NCBI RefSeq assembly: GCF_014647655.1
Contig: NZ_BMPP01000005.1
Coordinates: 217,265 to 281,264 of the forward strand
From: Deinococcus malanensis
Lineage (GTDB): Bacteria; Deinococcota; Deinococci; Deinococcales; Deinococcaceae
Reading direction: 5' to 3'
Length of the DNA stretch: 64,000 bases
In this document: positions 23,016-36,491 of the stretch, piece after piece
How the letters are laid out: each line of letters starts with the position of its first letter
Numbering within the stretch: position 1 is the stretch's first letter
Position numbers and translations under genes: made by a program
The notes under the pieces: model-generated
Databases searched by the model: none
What the model was told of the DNA's origin: nothing
Seen by the model: only the letters and a program-made list of their open reading frames with translations

Positions 23016-23669
23016 ATGACCCCGTACCGAGGCGTGATCTTCGATATCGACGGAACCCTGGTCGACAGCAATGATGGCCATGCCCGGGCCTGGGTGCGAG
23101 CCTTTGCGGATGCAGGGTTCGAGGTGCCGTTCGAACAGGTCCGACCCCTGATCGGGATGGGGGGAGATCAGCTGGTGCCGCGCCTGACGGGGATCGAGAA
23201 GGGACACCCTGCCTACGAGCAGCTTAGCGAGGGATGGAAGAACCACTTCCAGCAGGACGAGTTGCCACACGTGCAGTCGCAGCCCGGTACCCGCGCGCTG
23301 CTGCAGGCCCTGCAGGAACGCGGCCTGAAACTTATTGCCGGCACCTCGGCAGACGAAGCGCTGGTCGATGGACTGCTGAAAATTGCACAGGCCGAGGATC
23401 TTCTCACCGAGCGCACCACGGCCTCTGACGTGGAAGCTTCCAAACCTGAACCTGACATCGTGCAGGCGGCGGTGGGCAAACTTGGTCTGGACCCGGCCGA
23501 GGTGCTGATGGTGGGAGACACGCCCTTCGACATAGAGAGCGCGAGCAGGGCAGGGGTGAAGGCCGTGGCCCTGCGCTGCGGCGGGGACGACCGCTTTGAG
23601 GGAGCGGTGGCGGTATATGACAGCCCGCAGGACTGGCTGAACCAGCTGGACGATTCGCTGCTGGCCTGA
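23016..23669 (+). CDS. HAD-superfamily phosphatase (phosphoglycolate phosphatase-like)
   Basis: Haloacid dehalogenase hydrolase of 217 residues, subfamily IA with a helical cap. Motif I is VIFDIDGTLVDSN, motif II is LIAGTSADE, motif III is the Lys in ASKPEPDIVQ, and motif IV is VLMVGDTPFDIESA. The layout fits beta-phosphoglucomutase or phosphoglycolate phosphatase relatives, but the substrate cannot be fixed. TAGGTT (23004-23009) ends 6 nt before the ATG, a leaderless start. Confidence 0.9.
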   Translation: MTPYRGVIFDIDGTLVDSNDGHARAWVRAFADAGFEVPFEQVRPLIGMGGDQLVPRLTGIEKGHPAYEQLSEGWKNHFQQDELPHVQSQPGTRALLQALQERGLKLIAGTSADEALVDGLLKIAQAEDLLTERTTASDVEASKPEPDIVQAAVGKLGLDPAEVLMVGDTPFDIESASRAGVKAVALRCGGDDRFEGAVAVYDSPQDWLNQLDDSLLA

Positions 23670-23783
23670 GGGAAATCGGTGTGGCACCTGCGAGGTAAAA
23701 GTCTGAAAGCCAGTGGACTACGCGTTCCGCAAAGAAGCAGGACGCACTGTGCCTTCACAATCTAACCAAGGAGGATTTTCCCA

Positions 23784-24701
23784 ATGAAGACCTTGAAACT
23801 CGGCACCAGTGGGCTGGACGTACCTGTCATTGCAGTGGGCTGTATGCGCATCAATTCCCTGGACAAAGCAGAAGCTGAACGCTTTGTCCAGGCCGCGCTG
23901 GACGAGGGCGCGAATTTTTTTGACCACGCCGATATTTACGGCGGCGGATCGTGCGAGGAGATCTTCGCCGACGCGATTCATATGGACAGCACGGTCCGGG
24001 ACAAGATCATCCTGCAATCCAAATGCGGCATCCGCAAAGGCATGTTCGACTTTTCCAGGGAGCATATCCTCGCGTCGGTGGACGGCATTCTGAAGCGCCT
24101 GAAGACCGATTACCTCGACATTCTGCTGCTGCACCGCCCCGACACGCTGGTGGAGCCTGAAGAGGTGGCGCAGGCGTTTGACGAGCTTTCAAGTTCCGGC
24201 AGGGTCCGGCATTTCGGCGTCTCGAACCAGCACCCGCGCCAGATCGATCTGCTGAAGAAATATGTGAGTCAGCCCATCGTGGCCAACCAGTTGCAGCTCA
24301 GCATTACCAACGCCACCATGATTACCAGCGGCTTCAATGTGAACATGGAAAATGACGCGGCGGTCAATCGTGACGGCGGCGTCCTTGACTACTGCCGCCT
24401 GCACGACATCACCATTCAGCCCTGGTCGCCGTTTCAGTACGGCTTTTTCGAAGGGGTCTTCCTGGGCAGCGACAAATACCCGGAACTGAACGCGAAGATA
24501 GACGAGGTGGCCCACTCCTACGGCGTGAGCAACACGACCATAGCGATCGCCTGGCTGCTGCGTCACCCGGCACGCATGCAGCCGGTGATCGGCACCATGA
24601 ACATCGACCGCCTGAAGGACTGCTGCAAAGCCAGCGAGGTCCACCTGACCCGTGAAGAGTGGTATGCGATCTACCGCGCAGCGGGCAATGTGCTGCCCTG
24701 A
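23784..24701 (+). CDS. Aldo/keto reductase (YdhF-like)
   Basis: NADPH-dependent oxidoreductase with a TIM-barrel AKR fold, 305 residues. Recognisable segments are GCMRINSLDKAEAERF, FFDHADIYGGGSCEEIF (catalytic Asp and Tyr), the Lys in ILQSKCGI, YLDILLLHRPDTLVEPEEV (active His), RHFGVSNQHPRQIDLL and the cofactor-binding IGTMNIDRLKD. This matches the E. coli YdhF group. Unlike most neighbours it has a strong AAGGAGG site 9 nt before its ATG. It is followed 45 nt later by the DUF72 gene. Confidence 0.92.
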   Translation: MKTLKLGTSGLDVPVIAVGCMRINSLDKAEAERFVQAALDEGANFFDHADIYGGGSCEEIFADAIHMDSTVRDKIILQSKCGIRKGMFDFSREHILASVDGILKRLKTDYLDILLLHRPDTLVEPEEVAQAFDELSSSGRVRHFGVSNQHPRQIDLLKKYVSQPIVANQLQLSITNATMITSGFNVNMENDAAVNRDGGVLDYCRLHDITIQPWSPFQYGFFEGVFLGSDKYPELNAKIDEVAHSYGVSNTTIAIAWLLRHPARMQPVIGTMNIDRLKDCCKASEVHLTREEWYAIYRAAGNVLP

Positions 24702-24746
24702 CCGGCACAAGGTGACCAGCACCGGGCCTGTGAGGGAGGCCAGCTG

Positions 24747-25646
24747 ATGAACCTACAGGCTGAGCCCGCCATGGGGCGTGTTTACATCGGCACGTCCGGC
24801 TGGACATACCGGCACTGGCGGGGAACCTACTACCCGCAGGGACTGGTGCAGCGGCGCGAACTGGAATACCTCGCTGGGCAGATGGCCAGCGTGGAGATCA
24901 ATGGGTCCTTCTACGCCCTGCAAAGGCCCGATACCTACGCCCGGTGGGCGGCCCAGGTTCCGCCTGGCTTCATCTTCGCGGTGAAAGGCGGGCGGTTCGT
25001 CACCCACATGAAAAAGCTGCGCGACGTGCGTCAGCCGCTCGCCAATTTTTTTGCCTCCGGGGTGCTTCGGCTGGAAGACCGGCTGGGCCCGGTGCTGTGG
25101 CAGTTGCCGGAGCGGCTGCGCTTCGATGCTGCCCTGGTCGAGGACTTTCTGGCCCTGCTTCCCCGCTCGACCGCCCAGGCCGCCCGGCTGGCACAGGAAC
25201 ACGGTGCCCAGCTGGAAGGCCGCGCCTGGATGGACGTGCAGCAGGATCTGCCGATCCGCTACGCCCTGGAAGTCCGGCATGAGAGCTTCAGAACCCCGGA
25301 GCTGGCCTCGCTGCTGCGGCGCGCGGGAGTCTCGCTGGTGGTGGCTGACGCAGCCGGGCAGTTTCCCCTCATCGAGGAGGTCACGGCAGACTTCGTCTAC
25401 GTGCGTCTGCATGGCTCCAGGGAGCTGTACCGCAGCGGATATGACCCTGATGAGATAGATGCCTGGGCACACAGAATCCGCGCCTGGCAGGCGGGCACGC
25501 AGCCCCCTGATGCCCGGCGTCTGACCCAGGATTCCGTGCCCATGGGCTCCAGGGACGTGTATGTGTACTTCGATAACGACATCGGCACGCATGCACCGTT
25601 CGATGCCCTCGCGCTGGCCAAGGCACTTCGGGATCGCGATTACTGA
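24747..25646 (+). CDS. DUF72 (YecE-like) family protein
   Basis: The YecE/DUF72 TIM-barrel-like family is of unknown biochemical role. The 299-residue sequence shows its hallmarks: VYIGTSGWTYRHWRGTYYP, SVEINGSFYALQRPDTYARW, FIFAVKGGRFVTHMKKL, LGPVLWQLPE, ALEVRHESF, and C-terminal VYVYFDNDIGTHAPFDA. Start: an ATG at 24747 has GGGAGG upstream; a second ATG seven codons later is nearer the conserved region. Probably co-transcribed with the aldo/keto reductase. Confidence 0.9.
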   Translation: MNLQAEPAMGRVYIGTSGWTYRHWRGTYYPQGLVQRRELEYLAGQMASVEINGSFYALQRPDTYARWAAQVPPGFIFAVKGGRFVTHMKKLRDVRQPLANFFASGVLRLEDRLGPVLWQLPERLRFDAALVEDFLALLPRSTAQAARLAQEHGAQLEGRAWMDVQQDLPIRYALEVRHESFRTPELASLLRRAGVSLVVADAAGQFPLIEEVTADFVYVRLHGSRELYRSGYDPDEIDAWAHRIRAWQAGTQPPDARRLTQDSVPMGSRDVYVYFDNDIGTHAPFDALALAKALRDRDY

Positions 25647-25810
25647 TTCAGGCTGAGTACAGACCGTGTGCCGGCATCCGATCACCTGGAGCTAACGCAG
25701 GGCGGTTGTACACCCGGAAAGGGTGGATAAGAAGCCGGAGACATGCAAGAAGCCTACTGAAGACCAGAGACCAGGGCGGAAAATGAGCCCGCGAACAGCT
25801 ATAGATGATT

Positions 25811-25843
25811 CAGCCCGCCAGAACACAGGTTCCTGGCGGGCTG
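25811..25843. terminator. Hairpin between convergent DUF72 and treY genes
   Basis: CAGCCCGCCAG and its complement form a strong stem with a ~10-nt loop, placed between two convergent stop codons. There is little T-run on either side. It probably acts for treY, whose stop is 23 nt away. Confidence 0.6.
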
Positions 25844-25865
25844 AAACCGCAGACAGAGCCTGAGC

Positions 25866-28726
<2,861 letters not shown>

Positions 28727-28730
<4 letters not shown>

Positions 28731-28813
28731 GGTCGAACCTGGGAGAACAATTCCGCCGGGCATATGGCGCGCGCCCTGAGGATGGTCGTCAGACGGAAAA
28801 CAGAGGAAATCAT
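28727..28813 (-). CDS. Possible translationally coupled leader peptide of treY
   Basis: A 28-codon frame (begins [16 protein letters not shown]) has AAGGAG 9 nt before its ATG and its TGA overlaps the treY ATG as ATGA. treY itself has no comparable ribosome site, so ribosomes finishing this frame may reinitiate on treY. The peptide has no recognisable family and no striking amino acid bias. The layout is seen directly; the coupling is an inference. Confidence 0.45.
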
Positions 28814-28975
28814 GGCACTTACTCCTTCGCGGCAGAGACGGCGGTCACCTCTTTGCGTCGCCGGCAGCTCAACAGGACACAGAGGCGCGGGTCCTGAGAA
28901 CGCAGCGCGCCGGTGTCCTGAGCGTAGCGGCCTCCCGGAACCGGCCCGTGAGGAGGCTTTAATGGCAGTAAAAGG

Positions 28976-31108
<2,133 letters not shown>

Positions 31109-31165
31109 GTAAAAAACTCCTTGAGCAAGGCACCTAGGGCGCCTGGTATCGGTCAAGACGGTGAA

Positions 31166-31197
31166 ACGGGAACTTCAGGTTCTCGCGAAGTTCCCGT
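31166..31197. repeat. Perfect 11-bp inverted repeat in glgX leader region
   Basis: ACGGGAACTTC and its exact complement flank a 10-nt loop between the glgX start and the basic-tailed protein gene. It could be the terminator of the gene at 31323 read the other way, but lies upstream of glgX and downstream of nothing on the plus strand, so an mRNA leader hairpin or protein-binding site is more likely. Confidence 0.5.
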
Positions 31198-31204
31198 CTG
31201 TCTG

Positions 31205-31218
31205 TGGAAACGTTACCA
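31205..31218. promoter_or_regulatory. LacI-family-type operator upstream of glgX
   Basis: TGGAAACGTTACCA is a 14-bp near-palindrome with the central CG typical of LacI/GalR-family operators; only one base pair breaks symmetry. A second site of the same form (TGGAACCGCTTCCA) is at 42724-42737 upstream of gnd. No LacI-type gene lies in the window, so the regulator would be encoded elsewhere. Confidence 0.5.
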
Positions 31219-31322
31219 GACGCCGCCTGCCCCCAGAAACGAGCCCGGACACACTGCGCCGGATTCTCAGGGAACGCTCAAGCTTGCGCTGCCGTCAGGT
31301 AAGGGTGCTGCGGGCTCCCCGC

Positions 31323-32174
31323 TCAGAACCCCAGCGAGCCGTGGGGACCACTGAGCTTCGCAAGCCTTTCGGGGGTCCACAGTTCGTAGGTGTACATCGG
31401 ATACTGGCGCTTGAAGCGGCCCACCCGGTCCCAGACCTCCCGTGATTCGAAGGGCACCACCAGCAGCAGCCGGATCACGCTGTCCTCGGCGTCATAGATG
31501 TAGAAGTCGAAGTGGAAGGTCTGCTCACCACCACGGTCGGTAAAGAGGGGGAAGCTGAACGGCCGGTACCGCCAGGCCTTGTTCTTGTCCGTCAGGATGC
31601 GCGCCGCGACCCGCTTGAGGTTGCTGTCCGGAAAACTGATCCGTTCGCCGTCACGGTCCACAAAGATGGTGTCCGGCGCGGGAGCGTCCAGCTGAACCCG
31701 TTTGAGTTCCGGCAGGGCCTTCCGGACCTTTGGAGGCGCGCGGCGGGCCTGACCTGAGGGCGCAGAGCGCTCACCTCCGGTGCTGCCGCTGCGCTCGTCG
31801 GGTGTGCGCCGTGAGGATGCGCCGGGTTTGGAGGCGTCGCTCCGGCTTCCCCGGGCAGCTCCTGCTTTCTGGGGGCCTGAACTGCCCCGGCTCGCGGCTG
31901 GGCCTCCGGTGGTGCGCCCGGTGCTGCTGCGGCCCGTCCCTGTCCGTCCTGATTCGGTGCGGCCAGTATCTGCGCGGCCTCCTGTACGTCCGGGTCCGCT
32001 GCGCTGCCCTGCGCCCCTGGCAGCGCCGGTGCGCTCACCCGCGGTGCTCACTTCGCTGCCGCGTGAGGTGCGTTCCCTGGCCGGTCGCACCGTATCGCGG
32101 GTGGAGCCGCCGCGCCCCTGCGCGGTGTTCTTCTTCGGGCCGCGTCCCCGTGATCCTTTTCTAGGCCCTGTCAT
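31323..32174 (-). CDS. Basic-tailed protein with conserved C-terminal domain
   Basis: 283 residues, no family recognised. The first ~150 are low-complexity Arg/Gly/Thr/Ser ([20 protein letters not shown]), strongly basic and disordered, likely nucleic-acid binding. The last ~125 form a folded domain: [40 protein letters not shown], then [20 protein letters not shown] and [20 protein letters not shown]. The FHFDFYI...LLLVVPFES pattern recalls PD-(D/E)XK nuclease strands, but the ExK part is absent, so this is only a suggestion. The ATG at 32174 lies 7 nt after TACACT, a leaderless start. Confidence 0.65.
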   Translation of the reverse strand: MTGPRKGSRGRGPKKNTAQGRGGSTRDTVRPARERTSRGSEVSTAGERTGAARGAGQRSGPGRTGGRADTGRTESGRTGTGRSSTGRTTGGPAASRGSSGPQKAGAARGSRSDASKPGASSRRTPDERSGSTGGERSAPSGQARRAPPKVRKALPELKRVQLDAPAPDTIFVDRDGERISFPDSNLKRVAARILTDKNKAWRYRPFSFPLFTDRGGEQTFHFDFYIYDAEDSVIRLLLVVPFESREVWDRVGRFKRQYPMYTYELWTPERLAKLSGPHGSLGF

Positions 32175-32317
32175 GTCAGGCAGTGTACCTGGGGTTCGGT
32201 GCCCGGAAAGGAATGCAGCGCGAAAGGAAGCTGGCACGAAAGGAAGACAGCAGGGCACTTGCCCCCTGATCACCACGCACCGGGCATGTTCACCAGAGGG
32301 CCGGGCGGAAGAAAACC

Positions 32318-33292
<975 letters not shown>

Positions 33293-33312
33293 AGACAGAG
33301 AATAGCGCACTT

Positions 33313-33331
33313 GTTGAGTAATTTTGTCAAC
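33313..33331. promoter_or_regulatory. Inverted repeat over the -35 region of the SBP gene
   Basis: GTTGA...TCAAC arms separated by an AT-rich 9-nt centre lie just upstream of the TATTCT box (33299-33304) and include a TTGACA on the minus strand, though 20 nt from the -10. The position is typical of a repressor operator. Confidence 0.45.
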
Positions 33332-33373
33332 TAATAGACAGGGTGGCCCTGGATTGCCGGGGGCCACAGGAGG

Positions 33374-33404
33374 CCGGGTTGGGAAAGGCGTTTTCCCAAC
33401 CCGG
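33374..33404. repeat. Perfect 13-bp inverted repeat between divergent genes
   Basis: CCGGGTTGGGAAA and its exact complement flank a 5-nt loop. It lies between two divergent genes, so it cannot terminate either. It could be a regulator site, a cruciform or a stray element; no second copy was noticed in the window. Confidence 0.55.
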
Positions 33405-33481
33405 GGCAGGTGCAGACGCCGCTATATAAAGGAACAACCGTCACCACCTTGACAGTTGTCCGCAGGCTACTGTGAACGCCA

Positions 33482-33958
33482 ATGCCAAAACTCATGCTGT
33501 TGCTGGCTTCTCTCCTGACAGGCTGCACGTTTGTGGCTCCTGCGCGTGACAATGCCCAGTGGACGACCACCGTGCATGACGTCGAGGTGACCTGGCGGTG
33601 GGTGGCACCGGGGGCCCTCGTTCGCCGTCAGGGGGCCCCGTATGCGGGCTACGCGCTGACCGGGCCACTGGCCAAAAAGTGCGTGGTCGACATTGACCCC
33701 ACGCTCTCGCGGGGCGATCTGGTCCGGGTTGCCGCTCACGAGTACGGACACTGCGCTGCCGGCTGGTACCTGAAACTTGGGGTCGGCACTACCGAGGGCC
33801 TCAGCGCCTACCACCAGCAGATCTGGGAAAGCTGGCCCGAGCGCTATGCCCAGGCCTATCTGGCCGCCTGCGGCAACAGCCTCAAGCCGCTGGGCTGGAA
33901 GGATATTGTCGAGCCCAAATGCGCGCAGGCTCCCGACCCCCGCAGCTTCAACCCCTAA
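33482..33958 (+). CDS. Lipoprotein with HEXXH zinc-protease-like motif
   Basis: 158-residue protein with a short lipoprotein signal (LMLLLASLLTGC, lipobox LLTGC, Cys15), so it is membrane-anchored outside the cytoplasm. The motif VAAHEYGHCAAGWYLKL (HEXXH) around residue 86 and a downstream helix (RYAQAYLAACGNSL) resemble a minimal gluzincin active site, with a Glu in SAYHQQIWESWPE as a possible third ligand. The protein is small for a peptidase. Whether it cuts peptides is unproved. TACTGT stands 8 nt before the ATG. Confidence 0.7.
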   Translation: MPKLMLLLASLLTGCTFVAPARDNAQWTTTVHDVEVTWRWVAPGALVRRQGAPYAGYALTGPLAKKCVVDIDPTLSRGDLVRVAAHEYGHCAAGWYLKLGVGTTEGLSAYHQQIWESWPERYAQAYLAACGNSLKPLGWKDIVEPKCAQAPDPRSFNP

Positions 33959-34078
33959 CCTGAAGCGGAGTGATGGAGCAGCTTCAGGACCAGCGCGGCT
34001 GTTCTTTCCTGGAAGCCGCCAAGGGTCTCCTGCTTTGCCTGCCCCAGCTTTCCGGGCCGCGCGCCTAGAATGCCAGAC

Positions 34079-34879
34079 ATGATGCTGACCCCTGATCCCT
34101 CCTCGCGCCCGCGTGGCGAGGTGAGCCGCGCAGACCTCGTGCGCTGGCTCAACACTTACCTGCAACTCGACACGTTTGCCAAAGCCGACCCCAGCCTCAA
34201 TGGCCTGCAGATCGAAGGCACCGAGGTCATCCGCCGGGTGGCTGCCAGCGTGGACACCAGTGCCAAGACCCTGGAACATGCCGCCGACAGCGGAGCAGAC
34301 CTGCTGCTCGTGCACCATGGCCTGTTCTGGGGACAGCCGCTGGCCGTCACCGGCCCTCACCGCCGCCGGCTGCGAAGCGCGCTGATGGCTGACCTGAACC
34401 TGTACGCCGCCCACCTTCCCCTGGACGCGCATCCGGAGATCGGGAACAACGCCATGATCGCGCGGGCCCTGAGCCTGGAAAACACGGTGCCGTTCGGTCA
34501 GTGGGCCGGGCACACGCTGGGGCTGGCCGGCGAACTGCCGTTCGAACAGAGCCTCCAGGACTTTGCCGACCGGGTGCAGAAGCTGACCGGCGAAATCTGC
34601 CTGGTGCATGGCGGCGGTACACCCACCGTACGTCGGCTCGGCATCGTGAGTGGCAGCGGGGCCGACCGGGTGGCGGAGGCGGCGGCGCTGGGGCTGGACA
34701 CCCTGCTGACTGGCGAGCCCGAGCACAAGCATTTTCACGACGCTTTTGAATACGGGGTCAACGTGGTGTACGCCGGGCACTACGAGACGGAAGTCTTCGG
34801 CGTTCGCGCTCTGGCGGCCCGGATCGAGGAGGAATTCGGTCTGCCGTGGCAGTTCCTGCATCACCCGACTGGCCTGTGA
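34079..34879 (+). CDS. NIF3-family dinuclear metal-binding protein (DUF34)
   Basis: Nif3/YbgI-like protein of 266 residues, a widely conserved two-metal fold linked to metal homeostasis or GTP cyclohydrolase-like folds, without an agreed reaction. Conserved parts are SLNGLQIEG, ASVDTSAKTLEHA, LLLVHHGLFWG (metal-binding His pair), LNLYAAHLPLDAHPEIGNN, VSGSGADRV, LLTGEPEHKHFHDAFEYG and VVYAGHYETEVFGV. The start chosen is the ATG at 34079, 7 nt after TAGAAT. Its stop overlaps the tmk GTG start by 4 nt. Confidence 0.9.
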   Translation: MMLTPDPSSRPRGEVSRADLVRWLNTYLQLDTFAKADPSLNGLQIEGTEVIRRVAASVDTSAKTLEHAADSGADLLLVHHGLFWGQPLAVTGPHRRRLRSALMADLNLYAAHLPLDAHPEIGNNAMIARALSLENTVPFGQWAGHTLGLAGELPFEQSLQDFADRVQKLTGEICLVHGGGTPTVRRLGIVSGSGADRVAEAAALGLDTLLTGEPEHKHFHDAFEYGVNVVYAGHYETEVFGVRALAARIEEEFGLPWQFLHHPTGL

Positions 34880-35514
34880 CCAGCGGCAAGCCTGAAGCCG
34901 GCGTGCCCTTCATCACGTTCGAAGGGCCCGAAGGCGCCGGAAAAAGTACCCAGATCGCCTGTCTGGTGGCGCGCCTCCAGGGTACGGGTGTGCCTCATAT
35001 CGTGACCCGCGAACCCGGCGGCACGCCGCTGGGCACCCGGGTGCGGGAGGTGCTGCTTGACCCGGAACTCAGCATCGATCCCCTGCCGGAATTCCTGCTG
35101 TACAGCGCCAGCCGGGCCCAGCTGGTCACCCATGTGATCCGGCCCGCGCTGGCGCAGGGGCACACCGTGATCTGCGACCGGTACTTCGATTCCAGCCTGG
35201 CCTACCAGGGTGCTGGCCGTGGGCTGCCCGTCGGGCTGCTGCGTGACCTGACCCGCGAGGCCACAGGCGGTCTGAGCCCCCACCTGACGGTGCTGCTCGA
35301 TCTGGACCCGGCGCTGGGGCTGCGGCGCGTCGCCTCACGCGGTCAGCCTGACCGGCTGGAACGCGCGGACCTCGGATTTCACCAGCGCGTGCGGCAGGGC
35401 TTTCTTGATCTGGCCGCAGCGGAGCCCCGGCGCTTTCTTGTACTGGACGCTACCCGCAGCACGGATGTGCTGGCTGGGGAAATCTGGAAAGCCGTAGAAC
35501 GCCAGCTGTCCTGA
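34876..35514 (+). CDS. tmk: Thymidylate kinase
   Basis: dTMP kinase, phosphorylating dTMP to dTDP. It is 212 residues long, with the P-loop FEGPEGAGKSTQ, the REPGGTPLGTRVR substrate segment, VICDRYFDSSLAYQG (DRY/F motif and lid) and LLDLDPALGLRR. The GTG at 34876 overlaps the NIF3 stop (GTGA), which indicates translational coupling and fits the family's N-terminal length. The reading frame extends upstream inside the NIF3 gene but is not conserved there. Confidence 0.95.
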   Translation: MTSGKPEAGVPFITFEGPEGAGKSTQIACLVARLQGTGVPHIVTREPGGTPLGTRVREVLLDPELSIDPLPEFLLYSASRAQLVTHVIRPALAQGHTVICDRYFDSSLAYQGAGRGLPVGLLRDLTREATGGLSPHLTVLLDLDPALGLRRVASRGQPDRLERADLGFHQRVRQGFLDLAAAEPRRFLVLDATRSTDVLAGEIWKAVERQLS

Positions 35515-35527
35515 ACTGTCTCGTCCT

Positions 35528-35555
35528 GTGGCCGGTCCGAATCTGGGGCGGCCAC
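35528..35555. terminator. Hairpin between convergent tmk and glutaminyl cyclase genes
   Basis: GTGGCCG/CGGCCAC 7-bp stem with a 14-nt loop between convergent genes. There is no T-run, so it is a weak terminator candidate. Confidence 0.4.
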
Positions 35556-35584
35556 GCTGCGTGCTGCTCAGGTGGCCAGGGTGC

Positions 35585-36433
35585 TCAGTTGCCGGGAGCC
35601 GTCCCGGGGCGGCTCTGGGACCCGGGCTCGGCTTTCAGGCCCGGAATGCGGACCTCGAACAGCACGGGCCAGCGTTTGCCGGTCAGCAGCAGGGTGCCGC
35701 GCTCCGGCACAAAGGCTATGCCGTTGGGCACGTCATCGAAGGTCAGGGGCTGACCGCGCCGTGCGGCCAGTGTGCCAGCCTCCTGGGCAAGGGCCGTGAC
35801 GTCGAGCCAGGCAGTGACCTTGCCCGTCTTGGGGTCAATCCGCGCGATACGGCTGGTCAGCCACACGTTGGCGTAGACATTGCCCTGCACGTATTCCAGC
35901 TCGTTCAGGTTTTTGACGGGCTGACCGTTCTCGTCGGTGACCTGTACCCGGCGCGTGACGGCAAAGGTCCGGGGGTTGCGCCAGAACAGCGTGCTGGAAC
36001 CGTCGGACATGATCAGCTGCCGGCCGTCGTTGGTCAGGCCCCAGCCCTCACCGGTGTAGCGCAGCCGCCCGACTTCCCGCAGGGTCCGGGCGTCCAGCGC
36101 AAAAGCCAGCCCATGCTGCCAGGTCAGGTGGTACGCCACGTCTCCCAGCCGGGTCACGCCTTCTCCGAACGCGGTGCTCAGCGGGGTTGGAGTCTGCTGA
36201 ATGACCCTGCCGGTCGCCAGCTCCACCCGGCGCACCCCGGAGGCACCAACCTGACCGGTGCTTTCCAGCAGCGTGCCCTGTCCCAGGTACTGCAGGCCCT
36301 GGGTAAAGGCCGCCCGGTCATGAGGGTAGCGGGCCGTGACGCTGGGCTTGATGACCGCAGGCGTGTGCGACTCGGCGCAGGAAGACCCGGCCATGAGAAT
36401 GACGGGAAGCAGGAACAGCGGGGCAGGGCGCAT
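35585..36433 (-). CDS. Glutaminyl-peptide cyclotransferase, plant/bacterial type
   Basis: Exported beta-propeller glutaminyl cyclase, which converts N-terminal Gln of peptides to pyroglutamate. The 282-residue protein has a signal/lipobox-like start (LFLLPVILMAGSSC), then RAAFTQGLQYLG, LLESTGQVGASGVRRVEL (GxYGxS-like region), GEGVTRLGDVAYHLTW, RYTGEGWGLTNDG, LNELEYVQGNVYANVW and PNGIAFVPE, all hallmarks of the family. The Cys19 in SSC suggests lipid anchoring. The window also holds a damaged pyroglutamyl peptidase gene (59676), the enzyme that would remove the product. Confidence 0.9.
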   Translation of the reverse strand: MRPAPLFLLPVILMAGSSCAESHTPAVIKPSVTARYPHDRAAFTQGLQYLGQGTLLESTGQVGASGVRRVELATGRVIQQTPTPLSTAFGEGVTRLGDVAYHLTWQHGLAFALDARTLREVGRLRYTGEGWGLTNDGRQLIMSDGSSTLFWRNPRTFAVTRRVQVTDENGQPVKNLNELEYVQGNVYANVWLTSRIARIDPKTGKVTAWLDVTALAQEAGTLAARRGQPLTFDDVPNGIAFVPERGTLLLTGKRWPVLFEVRIPGLKAEPGSQSRPGTAPGN

Positions 36434-36491
36434 GTGGGCCCATGGTAGCGAGTGCCGGCGGACACTGTGGCCTCAAAAGTCCACTCAGGCT

